DNA of 44,518 nt from Pseudomonas sp. (lineage in GTDB: Bacteria; Pseudomonadota; Gammaproteobacteria; Pseudomonadales; Pseudomonadaceae), in contig NZ_JAQGNX010000093.1 in the NCBI RefSeq assembly GCF_028293835.1, positions 1-44,518 on the forward strand, written 5' to 3'. This document shows positions 18,877 through 26,745 of the stretch, piece by piece (the stretch's first letter is position 1; each line of letters opens with the position of its first letter). A program made the translations under genes and the position numbers. The notes below the pieces were generated by a model. It was not told the origin of the DNA, made no database searches, and was given only the letters and a program-made list of their open reading frames with translations.

Positions 18877-19066
18877 AATAGCGTTCCATGGCCTTTATAT
18901 GCCCACCGTGACTGTGATGTTTTTGATTGCGGCTGTCTTGGCCTGGGTGCTGGACCGAATGCTGTCTGCGCTGGATCTGTACCGATTTTTCTGGCACCCG
19001 GCGTTACTGCGGCTGAGCCTGTTCGCCTGCATTTTCGGTGGCCTGGGACTGACCGTTTACGGTTGA
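18866..19066 (+). CDS. DUF1656 small membrane protein (AaeX-like)
   Basis: This 66-residue protein has two predicted transmembrane helices (about residues 14-30 and 45-63). Its start MPREIAFHGLYMPTV is typical of DUF1656/AaeX proteins, which are nearly always encoded between a FUSC pump and its HlyD-like partner. It overlaps the pump gene by 11 nt in another frame, so translation is probably coupled. Its role in the complex is not established. Confidence 0.88.
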   Translation: MPREIAFHGLYMPTVTVMFLIAAVLAWVLDRMLSALDLYRFFWHPALLRLSLFACIFGGLGLTVYG

Positions 19067-19102
19067 AATACTCCGAATTAGAACGCCTTCTTGAGAATCT
19101 GG

Positions 19103-19963
19103 ATGAAAAAGCTCTTCAGTCTGACTGCCACGTTATTGGTCCTGGCCCTGGCCATCTGGATCGGCCACACCCTGTGGGTGCATTACATGGACACCCCGTG
19201 GACCCGCGATGGCCGCGTGCGTGCCGACGTGATCAACGTCGCGGCGGACGTCTCTGGCACCGTGGTTGATGTGCCGGTGCACGATAACCAGCAGGTGAAG
19301 AAAGGCGACCTGCTGATGCAGATCGACCCGGATCACTACCAGCTCGCGGTGAAACAGGCACAGGCGACTGTGGCGTCACGTAAAGCCACCTGGGAGATGC
19401 GCAAGCTCAATGCCAGCCGCCGCGCCGACATGGACAGCCTGGTGATTTCCCGCGAGAGCCGTGACGATGCCAGCAACATTGCGGTGTCTGCCCAAGCGGA
19501 CTATCAGTTGGCCCAGGCGCAACTCGAGGCGGCTGAACTCAACCTGCAACGCACCCGAGTATTGGCTTCGGTGGACGGTTATGTGACTAACCTCAATGTC
19601 CATCGCGGTGACTACGCGCGCATTGGCGACGCGAAGATGGCCGTGGTCGACATGAACTCATTCTGGGTGTACGGCTTCTTTGAAGAGACCAAATTGCCGC
19701 ACATCCGCGTCGGCGATCCGGCTGACATGCAACTCATGAGCGGTCAGTTGCTCAAGGGGCACGTTGAAAGCATTGCCCGCGCTATTTATGACCGAGACAA
19801 CCCGCAAAGCCGAGAACTGATCGCCGACGTCAACCCAACCTTCAACTGGGTTCGCCTGGCGCAACGAGTGCCGGTGCGTATCCACCTGGACAGCGTGCCC
19901 GACGCCGTGGTGTTGGCGGCTGGCAGCACCTGCACCGTGATCGTTAATCCGGGGGTTGACTAG
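19103..19963 (+). CDS. HlyD/AaeA-like membrane fusion protein
   Basis: The 286-residue periplasmic adaptor has a single N-terminal membrane anchor (about residues 5-22). A lipoyl/barrel-sandwich half (VAADVSGTVVDVPVHDNQQVKKGDLLMQID) comes next, followed by a short coiled-coil hairpin, the second half of the sandwich (VLASVDGYVTNLNVHRGDYA), and a beta-barrel with FWVYGFFEETKLPHIRVGD. This matches AaeA-like fusion proteins that pair with FUSC pumps. The ATG at 19103 starts a clean MKKLFS leader; a TTG at 19091 would add four residues. It is the last gene of the operon; a REP remnant follows. Confidence 0.9.
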   Translation: MKKLFSLTATLLVLALAIWIGHTLWVHYMDTPWTRDGRVRADVINVAADVSGTVVDVPVHDNQQVKKGDLLMQIDPDHYQLAVKQAQATVASRKATWEMRKLNASRRADMDSLVISRESRDDASNIAVSAQADYQLAQAQLEAAELNLQRTRVLASVDGYVTNLNVHRGDYARIGDAKMAVVDMNSFWVYGFFEETKLPHIRVGDPADMQLMSGQLLKGHVESIARAIYDRDNPQSRELIADVNPTFNWVRLAQRVPVRIHLDSVPDAVVLAAGSTCTVIVNPGVD

Positions 19964-19982
19964 GGTAAGACACAGGACTTCT

Positions 19983-20096
19983 GAGCCAACTTGTTGGCGA
20001 CATCCAGATCACCGCGATTTTCTGTTTTCCGCAGGAGGTTCCGCCACGTCTCCGACGCCGCGCTGTCGCGCAGCAAACACAAAAGCTCCTACAGAA
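19983..20096. repeat. Degenerate REP pair
   Basis: TGAGCCAACTTGTTGGCGA (19982-20000) resembles the GAGCCAACxxGTTGGCGA core of the REP units at 12967 and 29547. A diverged partner, ending AGCTCCTACAG (20085-20095), lies about 85 nt further. The first unit lacks the usual CTGTAGG end. It lies between convergent genes and is probably an old, decayed element. Confidence 0.45.
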
Positions 20097-20109
20097 GATT
20101 GCGTTCGAT

Positions 20110-20928
20110 TCACAGTGCTTTATCCAACCCATACCGCTTGCGCAGCACTTTCTCCAACAGTCCTTTGGGCAGCCATGCCATCAGTGGCAGAGCACGGCAA
20201 CCGTTGCCCAGGCGCAGCACGCGCGGTGGTGTGTCTTTTTGCACTGCCCGGAGCAGGTCATGGGCGAATTCCAAGGCGGGCGTCGGGTTGCCTTGTGAAG
20301 CGTTGGCTCTGGCCCGAATCCCGGCGCGTAACGGCCACCAGGGCGAGGACTCAGCGATCAACATCTCTGCTTCCCGGGACGCATTACTGGCAAACTGGGT
20401 GTCGAGGGCGCCGGGCTGTACCTCCATCAGCCTGACACCAAAGGGGGCCAGCTCCAGACGCAATGCATCGCTCAACGCATGCACCGCCGCCTTAGACGCG
20501 CAATAAGCACCAGCAAACGGCGTCGCCAACACCCCCGATACGCTGCCGATGTTCACCACCATTCCCTTGTTTCGACGCAACAATGGAAACAGCGCACGGG
20601 TGACGCCCACTACCGAAAACACATTGGTTTCAAACTGACGGCGCATGGCCTCGACGCCGCCATCCAGCAGCGGCCCCATGGCGCCATAGCCGGCGTTGTT
20701 AATCAACAGATCAAGCCCGCCGCCCTCACCAAGCGTTACCGCTAACCGCTCCAGCGCTGCGCTGTCGTTAACGTCCAGCTCCACGGAAGAAAAACCCGCG
20801 GCCTCCAGGGTTGCCACATCCGAAGGTTTGCGCGCGGTGGCCCATACGTCATACCCAGCGGCTTTGAACGCATCAGCCATAGCCCTGCCAATGCCGCTGG
20901 AACACCCGGTGATTAACGCGATGGGCAT
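20110..20928 (-). CDS. Short-chain dehydrogenase/reductase (SDR family)
   Basis: The 272-residue protein is a classical SDR oxidoreductase. It has the cofactor motif TGCSSGIG at residues 7-14, the NAG motif in LINNAGYGAMG, a Ser in GSVSG, and the catalytic YCASK (Tyr and Lys four apart). The second strand WATARKPSDV suggests NADP(H) preference because of the Arg/Lys after the strand. It is longer than the roughly 250-residue standard by a C-terminal extension. It follows the small membrane protein gene by 18 nt, suggesting one transcript. The substrate is unknown. Confidence 0.87.
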   Translation of the reverse strand: MPIALITGCSSGIGRAMADAFKAAGYDVWATARKPSDVATLEAAGFSSVELDVNDSAALERLAVTLGEGGGLDLLINNAGYGAMGPLLDGGVEAMRRQFETNVFSVVGVTRALFPLLRRNKGMVVNIGSVSGVLATPFAGAYCASKAAVHALSDALRLELAPFGVRLMEVQPGALDTQFASNASREAEMLIAESSPWWPLRAGIRARANASQGNPTPALEFAHDLLRAVQKDTPPRVLRLGNGCRALPLMAWLPKGLLEKVLRKRYGLDKAL

Positions 20929-20946
20929 AGTTGTTGTCCTTATTGT

Positions 20947-21423
20947 TTAAAAATTACCCTGCAAATGTTCGGCACGATATTCCACCGTTTCCGGTCGATA
21001 CCCTGAACGTAACGGCGGGGCAGGCAGGCAGTCTTGCCAGTCGCCACCTGCCGGCAATTCCCCCGGACCGCTGTAGCGAGGTGCAGCGTAGACGTTGTCT
21101 GCCAGGTTCACCGTATCGCCCGGTCGATAAGCCGCAACTCGCCACTGCAACGCCTGCAGCGGCACCTTGTTGCCATTGTGCAACTGAATCCGCAAGGGTC
21201 GATCAGCAGGGCATTGTTCAGGCGAATAGCTCAGGCGCAACTCAAGACGCTCTAGCTGACGGGTTTCCGTGCTGTCCTGCCACAGCACCCACAGCGTTAC
21301 CAGTCCTAAACACAGCACCGCTGCCAACGATACCGACAAGGCTTTGGTCGGGTAACGCAGCAGTAAGATGAGCCATGAAAGGATGAGAATGATGCCGATC
21401 AGCATGTAGGAAACCTTGGTCAT
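20947..21423 (-). CDS. Hypothetical membrane-anchored protein
   Basis: I do not recognise a named family. Starting at the ATG at 21423, the 158-residue product has two hydrophobic segments (about residues 6-21 and 29-47), followed by a soluble, probably periplasmic, domain of about 105 residues. That domain has two Cys (in SPEQCPADRPLRI and DWQDCLPAPPLRSG) that could form a disulfide. The pattern LRIQLHNGNKVPLQALQWRVAAYRPG looks like a beta-sandwich. It is the first gene of a likely two-gene unit with the SDR gene and is divergent from the RHS gene, with 130 nt between. Confidence 0.6.
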   Translation of the reverse strand: MTKVSYMLIGIILILSWLILLLRYPTKALSVSLAAVLCLGLVTLWVLWQDSTETRQLERLELRLSYSPEQCPADRPLRIQLHNGNKVPLQALQWRVAAYRPGDTVNLADNVYAAPRYSGPGELPAGGDWQDCLPAPPLRSGYRPETVEYRAEHLQGNF

Positions 21424-21553
21424 AGCAGATGCTAGGCATCGTACAGAAATGAGAGCGAGGTTGACCAATAGCGTAACCATTCATCTGAACCTGACCGGGT
21501 TTCAATGCAACTATCCGGGAGATGCCTAGGCTTCAATTGTCGATCAGGGATGG

Positions 21554-24388
21554 ATGGACACCATGACGCTTCATGCTTTTACCCCCACATTGGCTGTCAC
21601 CGAACCCCGCGGTCTGGTGGCGCGGTCGGTTGCTTGGTATCGAACCGATATTGCCGAGAGCCTGCACATACGCGTTAACCGTTCAGCATTCGACGCGGCC
21701 GGGCGTGTTGTGCAGCAATGGGACCCACGTTTGTGGGCCGAGGCTTCAGAAAATGCGTCCGCACCCGCGAATCTGGTAATGGTGTATTCGTTAACCGGTC
21801 ATTTGTTGGGAAGCGACAGCGTTGATGCTGGCTGGCGTGTCGGCTTGTTCGGCGAGGCCGGGCAAGCTCAGGAAACATGGGACGGGCGCGGTTTTCGGCG
21901 GCGCCATGCTTACGACGCGTTACTCAGGCCGACAACACTATTCGAGACCAGTAATGAACAGGCTGAGCGCTGTGTCGAGCGGTTTGATTACGGGACCAAC
22001 GAAGCCAGTGTGCTGCACAATCAATTGGGCCAATTGATCCGACATGATGATCAGGCGGGTTCTCGGTTAATCAGTGGGTTCGGTTTGACGGGTGCTGTGC
22101 TTGAACTCACTCAACATTTTCTGTCCGAGCTTCAATCTCCTGACTGGCCGAATGCTGGGCGCGATGAGATGTGGGAGTCGGGTGCTGGCGCAACATCAAC
22201 GTGGCGCTACAACTCGCTGGGTAATCTGCTGGCTCAGACCGATGCACAAGGCAATAGTCAACTCTATGCTCACACTGTTGCGGGCCAACTAAAGGGCAGC
22301 GCTTTACAGCTTAAGGGTCAACCACCACGGCCTATCGTCGGTGATATCAGTTACGACGCCCAAGGCCGTGTCGAATCGGAAACCTTGGGCAACGGCGTCA
22401 TCAGCACGAGCCGTTATCGCGAAAATGACGGGCGTCTGACTCAGCTTTCTGCCCAGCGTTCCAACGGCGAGGTGCTGCGAGATCTGCATTATGACTACGA
22501 CCCGCTGGGCAATGTCATACGCATCGAAGACAGTTCGCAATCCACGCGCTTTTTTGCCAATCAGCGGATCGAACCCGTCTCGACCTATCGCTACGACACG
22601 CTGAATCAACTGATCGAAGCCACGGGCCGGGAAACAGCCAGTGTCAATCACGGGCCACTCTTTCCGGTCTTTCACACACCGCCAGACTCGTCGCAACTGG
22701 CCAATTACACGCAAACCTACGGCTACGATGCCGCTGGCAACTTGCAGAAACTTACCCATGTGGGCGCGCAAAATCACTCCCGCACGTTAATCACTGCCCA
22801 CTACAGCAATCGAAGTTTGCCGCAACTCGATGATCAACCGCCCACCGAGGCCGACATCGCCAATGGGTTCGATGAAAACGGTAACTTGCGGCAGTTGCAG
22901 CCCGGCCAGCCGTTGGAGTGGGACTCAGGTAACCAACTGCAGCAAGTGCGCCCGGTTGTGCGAGAGTCTGGCAACGACGACAGCGAGCGTTACATCTACG
23001 ACGCCAGCGGACAGCGTGTACGCAAAGTACGAATCAGCCTAGCCAAAGCTGTTACTCATCGCAGTGAAGTGCGTTACTTGCCGGGTCTAGAGGTTCGTAC
23101 GAACACAGCGACCGGCGAGGTATTGCAGGTGATCACGGCTCAGGCGGGGCGTAGCGAAGTGCGGGTATTGCACTGGGAAGCGGGCAAACCCGAGGGCATC
23201 GATAACAATCAGTATCGTTACAGCCAGAGTGACCATTTGGGTTCCCGCACCCTGGAACTGGACCATGAAGCGCAGCTAATCAGTCAGGAAAGTTATTACC
23301 CTTTCGGCGGCACGGCGTGTTGGGCAGGCAGAGATGCTGTTGAAGCAAATTATAAAACCGTGCGTTATTCGGGCAAGGAGCGAGATGCGACGGGGCTTTA
23401 TTACTATGGGCTGCGGTACTACGCGCCTTGGTTACAGCGCTGGATAAATCCGGATCCGGCGGGGGAGGTTGATGGACTTAATCGCTATCGAATGGTCGGA
23501 AACAGTCCTGCCAGTCGCGTGGATCGTGAGGGGCTTATGCAGCGACCTCCTCCCGTAGCGGAACGTCCTGTCACCTCTTTACGCGGCCGTGGAGTGCCGC
23601 CCCCTGTGCCCGACAGACCCGCGCCAATGGGACGTGGACCCTTTGTTACGCCTCGACCCTCATCTCCTACTGGCTGTAAAAGAAAATCAATCGCTCCTAA
23701 AGTGCCGTCAGGCTTGCCGGTACCTTACGAAGATCTATCACTGGGCAGCAGGCCAATTCTGTTAAGGAATATAAGGAACGTATCCAGCAGTTATGAAAGC
23801 TGGGTCGTGGAGCTTTCGGACACGGAGTGGGGTGTGCATAAAGACTATTCATCAATGACAGCGTTGGACGCACACGGTTTGGCTAAACAAAAGATCGGCG
23901 CAGCGAACGAAATCTTTGCGTATCAGTTCAGTAAGGCGCTCAACTTGAACATCGTTCCGGCAACGGTCATGCGACCAGGAACTGACAGAGAGGTTATTTC
24001 ACGATACGTCGATTCGATGCCCGGCGACGTAGCATTCAATAGGCAGCAATCTAGTTTGTATGTTTTCGACTTTCTATTGAATACACGAGATCGTCTTGAT
24101 GACGGACGGAATGGGAATATTGTTTTCGACAAAGGTGGACGTGCGTTTGCAATTGATCACGATTTGATTTTGGAGCCAGGTTACGAAGCAATTTCTGAAT
24201 CCCAGATTTCGCCAGAAGCGCTTGCTATTTTCGGTAGCGATCCCATCACCAAGGTGAGTTTGCTTGAAACTGACTGGGACCATTTTTTTGAAGAAAACAT
24301 CTCACCGCAATTTACCGACAGAAGGGGGCAGGCAAAGTCTGAGTTTTTGAACAGGATCAGTTTTATTCGAAGTCGTTTCCAGGCTTGA
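21554..24388 (+). CDS. TccC-like RHS toxin protein with a kinase-like C-terminal domain
   Basis: This 944-residue protein has three parts. Residues 1-130 match the TccC start (TPTLAVTEPRGLVARSVAWYR, DPRLW, LLGSDSVDAGWRV). RHS/YD repeats follow to about 660, ending with the core signature DPAGEVDGLNRYRMVGN and VDREGL (656-661), where related proteins cleave themselves. After a proline-rich linker (about 665-705) comes a variable domain that looks like a PI3/4-kinase fold: Lys763 in GVHKDY, Glu786 in a helix, NTRDR with Asp846, Asn855 in GNIVF, and Asp868 in AIDHD. In the TcC family the tip is a toxin enclosed in the RHS shell and translocated into target cells. No TcA or TcB partner and no immunity gene is nearby. 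The tip region looks more AT-rich than the core, suggesting recombination. Kinase activity is inferred. Confidence 0.87.
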   Translation: MDTMTLHAFTPTLAVTEPRGLVARSVAWYRTDIAESLHIRVNRSAFDAAGRVVQQWDPRLWAEASENASAPANLVMVYSLTGHLLGSDSVDAGWRVGLFGEAGQAQETWDGRGFRRRHAYDALLRPTTLFETSNEQAERCVERFDYGTNEASVLHNQLGQLIRHDDQAGSRLISGFGLTGAVLELTQHFLSELQSPDWPNAGRDEMWESGAGATSTWRYNSLGNLLAQTDAQGNSQLYAHTVAGQLKGSALQLKGQPPRPIVGDISYDAQGRVESETLGNGVISTSRYRENDGRLTQLSAQRSNGEVLRDLHYDYDPLGNVIRIEDSSQSTRFFANQRIEPVSTYRYDTLNQLIEATGRETASVNHGPLFPVFHTPPDSSQLANYTQTYGYDAAGNLQKLTHVGAQNHSRTLITAHYSNRSLPQLDDQPPTEADIANGFDENGNLRQLQPGQPLEWDSGNQLQQVRPVVRESGNDDSERYIYDASGQRVRKVRISLAKAVTHRSEVRYLPGLEVRTNTATGEVLQVITAQAGRSEVRVLHWEAGKPEGIDNNQYRYSQSDHLGSRTLELDHEAQLISQESYYPFGGTACWAGRDAVEANYKTVRYSGKERDATGLYYYGLRYYAPWLQRWINPDPAGEVDGLNRYRMVGNSPASRVDREGLMQRPPPVAERPVTSLRGRGVPPPVPDRPAPMGRGPFVTPRPSSPTGCKRKSIAPKVPSGLPVPYEDLSLGSRPILLRNIRNVSSSYESWVVELSDTEWGVHKDYSSMTALDAHGLAKQKIGAANEIFAYQFSKALNLNIVPATVMRPGTDREVISRYVDSMPGDVAFNRQQSSLYVFDFLLNTRDRLDDGRNGNIVFDKGGRAFAIDHDLILEPGYEAISESQISPEALAIFGSDPITKVSLLETDWDHFFEENISPQFTDRRGQAKSEFLNRISFIRSRFQA

Positions 24389-24406
24389 TTGCCCTCCGTC
24401 AGGCTT

Positions 24407-24454
24407 AAAAAAAACGGCAATCCCGGCACATTTGAAATGCGCGGGGGACTGCCG
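24407..24454 (-). terminator. Rho-independent terminator at the end of the alginate operon
   Basis: On the minus strand an imperfect stem (CGGCAGTCCC... pairing with ...GGGATTGCCG, extended inside by GCGCATTT with AAATGTGC) is followed by eight U (A-run 24407-24414). It lies about 25 nt past the algA stop and would also separate the operon from the convergent RHS gene. Confidence 0.82.
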
Positions 24455-24479
24455 GCGATAGGCCTTGCGCTACTCTCTA

Positions 24480-25931
24480 TCAGCGCGCAATTGTCTTGGT
24501 CTGAACCCCAATCTCTGCACTCTTCGAACGACCATAAATATCTTCGAAGCGTTCGATATCATCCTCGCCCAAATAACTGCCGGACTGCACTTCGATAATC
24601 TCTAGCGCGATCTTGCCGGGGTTGCGCAAGCGGTGCACGGAGGCTATTGGAATGTAGGTCGATTGGTTTTCGCAGAGCAGGAACACATTCTCGTCGCAGG
24701 TGACTTCTGCGGTGCCGGAAACAACGATCCAGTGTTCTGCGCGGTGATGGTGCATTTGCAGCGACAGGCTGGCACCCGGTTTGACCGAGATGTGCTTGAC
24801 CTGGAAACGACCACCCATGTCCACCGAGTCGTAGGAACCCCACGGCCGGTACACTTCGCAGTGGTTCTGGGTTTCGCTGCGGCCCTGTTCGTTGAGGGTG
24901 TTGACCATCTGTTTGACGCCCTGAACCTTGTCCTTGTGGGCGATCATCATGGCGTCTTTGGTTTCAACCACGACAATGTTGTCCAGGCCAATCACCGAGA
25001 CCAGCTTGCCATTGCCGTGGATCATGCAATTGCGGCTGTCCTGAATCACCACATCGCCTTTGCTGACGTTGCCGTTGTGGTCTTTTTCCTGCACGTCCCA
25101 CAGTGATGACCAGCAACCGACGTCATTCCAGCCCGCAGTCAATGGCACCACGCAGGCGCGTTGGGTTTTTTCCATGACCGCGTAGTCAATGGAGTTGTCC
25201 GGGCAGCAAGCGAATGTGGCTTCGTCGATGTCGATGTTATCGCCGTCACGCTTGCTGCGTTCCAGGGCCAACATGCAGGTGTCGTAAATGTCTGGCTCGT
25301 GCCTTTTCAGCTCTTCCAGGAAGCGGCTGGCACGGAACAGGAACATGCCGCTGTTCCAGAAATAGTTGCCGGCTTCGACAAACTCCGCAGCGCGCTTTTC
25401 ATCCGGTTTTTCGACGAAGTGCGATACCCGGCTGACGCCTTCTGGCAGCAACGCATCGTTGGTCGATTTGATGTACCCGTAGCCGGTTTCCGGTTTGGTC
25501 GCCGGTACACCGAACAGCACCATTTCGCCGCGCTCGGCGGCGACAGTGGCCAACGCCAAGGCGCGCTGCAAGGCTTTTTGATCGTCGATAACGTGGTCGG
25601 CTGGCAATACCAGCATCAGTTCATCGCGGCCTTCGCTGAGCAGCAGCATGGCAGTGATCGCCACCGCTGGCGCCGTGTTACGGCCAAAGGGTTCCAGCAC
25701 GATCGCCTGGGTATCCAGCCGCAGGGCTGAAAGCTGCTCGTTGACGATAAAGCGATGGTCCTTGTTGCAGACCACGATAGGTTCCTCCATGCCATCGAAC
25801 ACCAGGCGCTCCAGGGTCTGCTGGAACAGAGTGTGCTCGCCGGTCAGCGCCAGGAACTGCTTGGGAAATTGTTTGCGCGAAAGCGGCCAGAGTCGCGAGC
25901 CGCTACCACCTGACAAGATCACTGGAATCAT
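24480..25931 (-). CDS. algA: AlgA: mannose-6-phosphate isomerase / mannose-1-phosphate guanylyltransferase
   Basis: This bifunctional cytoplasmic enzyme converts fructose-6-P to mannose-6-P and, after the AlgC step, mannose-1-P plus GTP to GDP-mannose, the precursor of alginate. The 483-residue length matches the family. The N-terminal nucleotidyltransferase signature GGSGSRLWPLSRKQFPKQF is at residues 8-26. The C-terminal cupin with HHHRAEHWIVVSGTAEVTC carries the isomerase metal ligands. It is the last gene of the operon, 119 nt after algF. That gap holds a strong hairpin and a CA-rich motif. The next feature is a terminator. Confidence 0.96.
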   Translation of the reverse strand: MIPVILSGGSGSRLWPLSRKQFPKQFLALTGEHTLFQQTLERLVFDGMEEPIVVCNKDHRFIVNEQLSALRLDTQAIVLEPFGRNTAPAVAITAMLLLSEGRDELMLVLPADHVIDDQKALQRALALATVAAERGEMVLFGVPATKPETGYGYIKSTNDALLPEGVSRVSHFVEKPDEKRAAEFVEAGNYFWNSGMFLFRASRFLEELKRHEPDIYDTCMLALERSKRDGDNIDIDEATFACCPDNSIDYAVMEKTQRACVVPLTAGWNDVGCWSSLWDVQEKDHNGNVSKGDVVIQDSRNCMIHGNGKLVSVIGLDNIVVVETKDAMMIAHKDKVQGVKQMVNTLNEQGRSETQNHCEVYRPWGSYDSVDMGGRFQVKHISVKPGASLSLQMHHHRAEHWIVVSGTAEVTCDENVFLLCENQSTYIPIASVHRLRNPGKIALEIIEVQSGSYLGEDDIERFEDIYGRSKSAEIGVQTKTIAR

Positions 25932-25986
25932 TTTATTTCTCCAAATGCGTTCGAATGGTTGTACGTCGTATTCCGTCGTTTCAGTC

Positions 25987-25997
25987 TTGTTGTTGTT
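25987..25997 (-). promoter_or_regulatory. CA-rich motif (Hfq/Crc-type) upstream of algA
   Basis: In the mRNA sense the sequence reads AACAACAACAA, which fits the AANAANAA catabolite activity motif bound by Hfq with Crc in Pseudomonas. It lies 56-66 nt before the algA start, further than most known sites, so it is only a candidate. Confidence 0.35.
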
Positions 25998-26003
25998 CTG
26001 TGC

Positions 26004-26042
26004 CAGCCGGCCCCCTCACGGCAAAACGCCCAGGGCCAGCCG
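26004..26042 (-). promoter_or_regulatory. Strong hairpin between algF and algA
   Basis: In the mRNA sense CGGCUGG-CCCU pairs with AGGG-(GG bulge)-CCGGCUG, giving an 11-bp stem with two G:U pairs around a 15-nt loop that can itself form GGGC/GCC pairing. There is no U-tract after it, so it is unlikely to be a simple terminator. It begins 8 nt after the algF stop and may affect mRNA stability or attenuate algA. Confidence 0.55.
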
Positions 26043-26050
26043 TTAAATGA

Positions 26051-26734
26051 TTAGCGCGAAGCGACCGGCGGCTTGACCCAAACCGGCGATAAGTTGCTGC
26101 CGCTGCCGGTGACATACAGCACGGCGGCTTCACCCCGTTCCAGGGCAACGGGCTTCAGGTCGCTGACTTTCTTGTCGCCTTCGTACAGCGCCAGGCTGAC
26201 TTTCACCGGATTGATTTCACGATCGCCACGGCCTTTAGCGGCAACGGCTGTGACCACATCGGTTTTGCCGTCGGCGGTTTTCAAGGTCAGCGGTTTGTCG
26301 CTGAGGTTCTGCACGCGCACCAATGATTTCTGCTTGTTTTTGAACGGCGGTTCTTCAACCAGTTGTGGGGCGCCACTGGTGTTGCTGACCAAGGTGTAAT
26401 ACTGGTCGCTGGCTAATTTCACCGGCACGGTTTGGCTGCCGACTTTGGCGCTGTAATCGCCTTGGGGCATGAAGCTGAAAGCGCTACTGGCCAGCGGGGC
26501 GATTTCGTTAAGGGCAGTGTTGCCCACGGTGGCGCTGACTTCGGCGTTGCTGGCGTTATAGACCCGAATGAAGGTCGAGCCTTTTGGTGCAGTCGGGCCA
26601 TAGAGCGCAGAGTCGCCACCGGCGAACGCTTGCACAGAGAACAGGCTGATACCGGCAACCAACGCGCAGGTTTTCAGCAGGCTTTTGGTCGACGTCGTGT
26701 TCGCCAAACGGTTTGCAGCGGTCTGTAAGGTCAT
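26051..26734 (-). CDS. algF: AlgF: periplasmic alginate O-acetylation protein
   Basis: This 227-residue secreted protein is needed for alginate O-acetylation together with AlgI and AlgJ, although its own biochemical role is not settled; it lacks a recognised acetyltransferase motif. The N-terminal signal peptide ends in AFA before GGDSALYGPTAPKGSTFIRVYN. Conserved parts are VEEPPFKNKQKSLVRVQNLS, LKTADGKTDVV and a C-terminal LYVTGSGSNLSPVWVK. The N-terminus before the hydrophobic core is about ten residues longer than in P. aeruginosa, but GAGAGGAA precedes the ATG at 26734. It starts 11 nt after algJ. Confidence 0.95.
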   Translation of the reverse strand: MTLQTAANRLANTTSTKSLLKTCALVAGISLFSVQAFAGGDSALYGPTAPKGSTFIRVYNASNAEVSATVGNTALNEIAPLASSAFSFMPQGDYSAKVGSQTVPVKLASDQYYTLVSNTSGAPQLVEEPPFKNKQKSLVRVQNLSDKPLTLKTADGKTDVVTAVAAKGRGDREINPVKVSLALYEGDKKVSDLKPVALERGEAAVLYVTGSGSNLSPVWVKPPVASR

Positions 26735-26745
26735 GGGGGTTCCTC

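Noticed and set aside
24389..24479. Small immunity gene behind the RHS toxin
   Set aside because: The interval is only 91 nt, contains the alginate terminator, and has no credible frame; the next gene is algA on the other strand.
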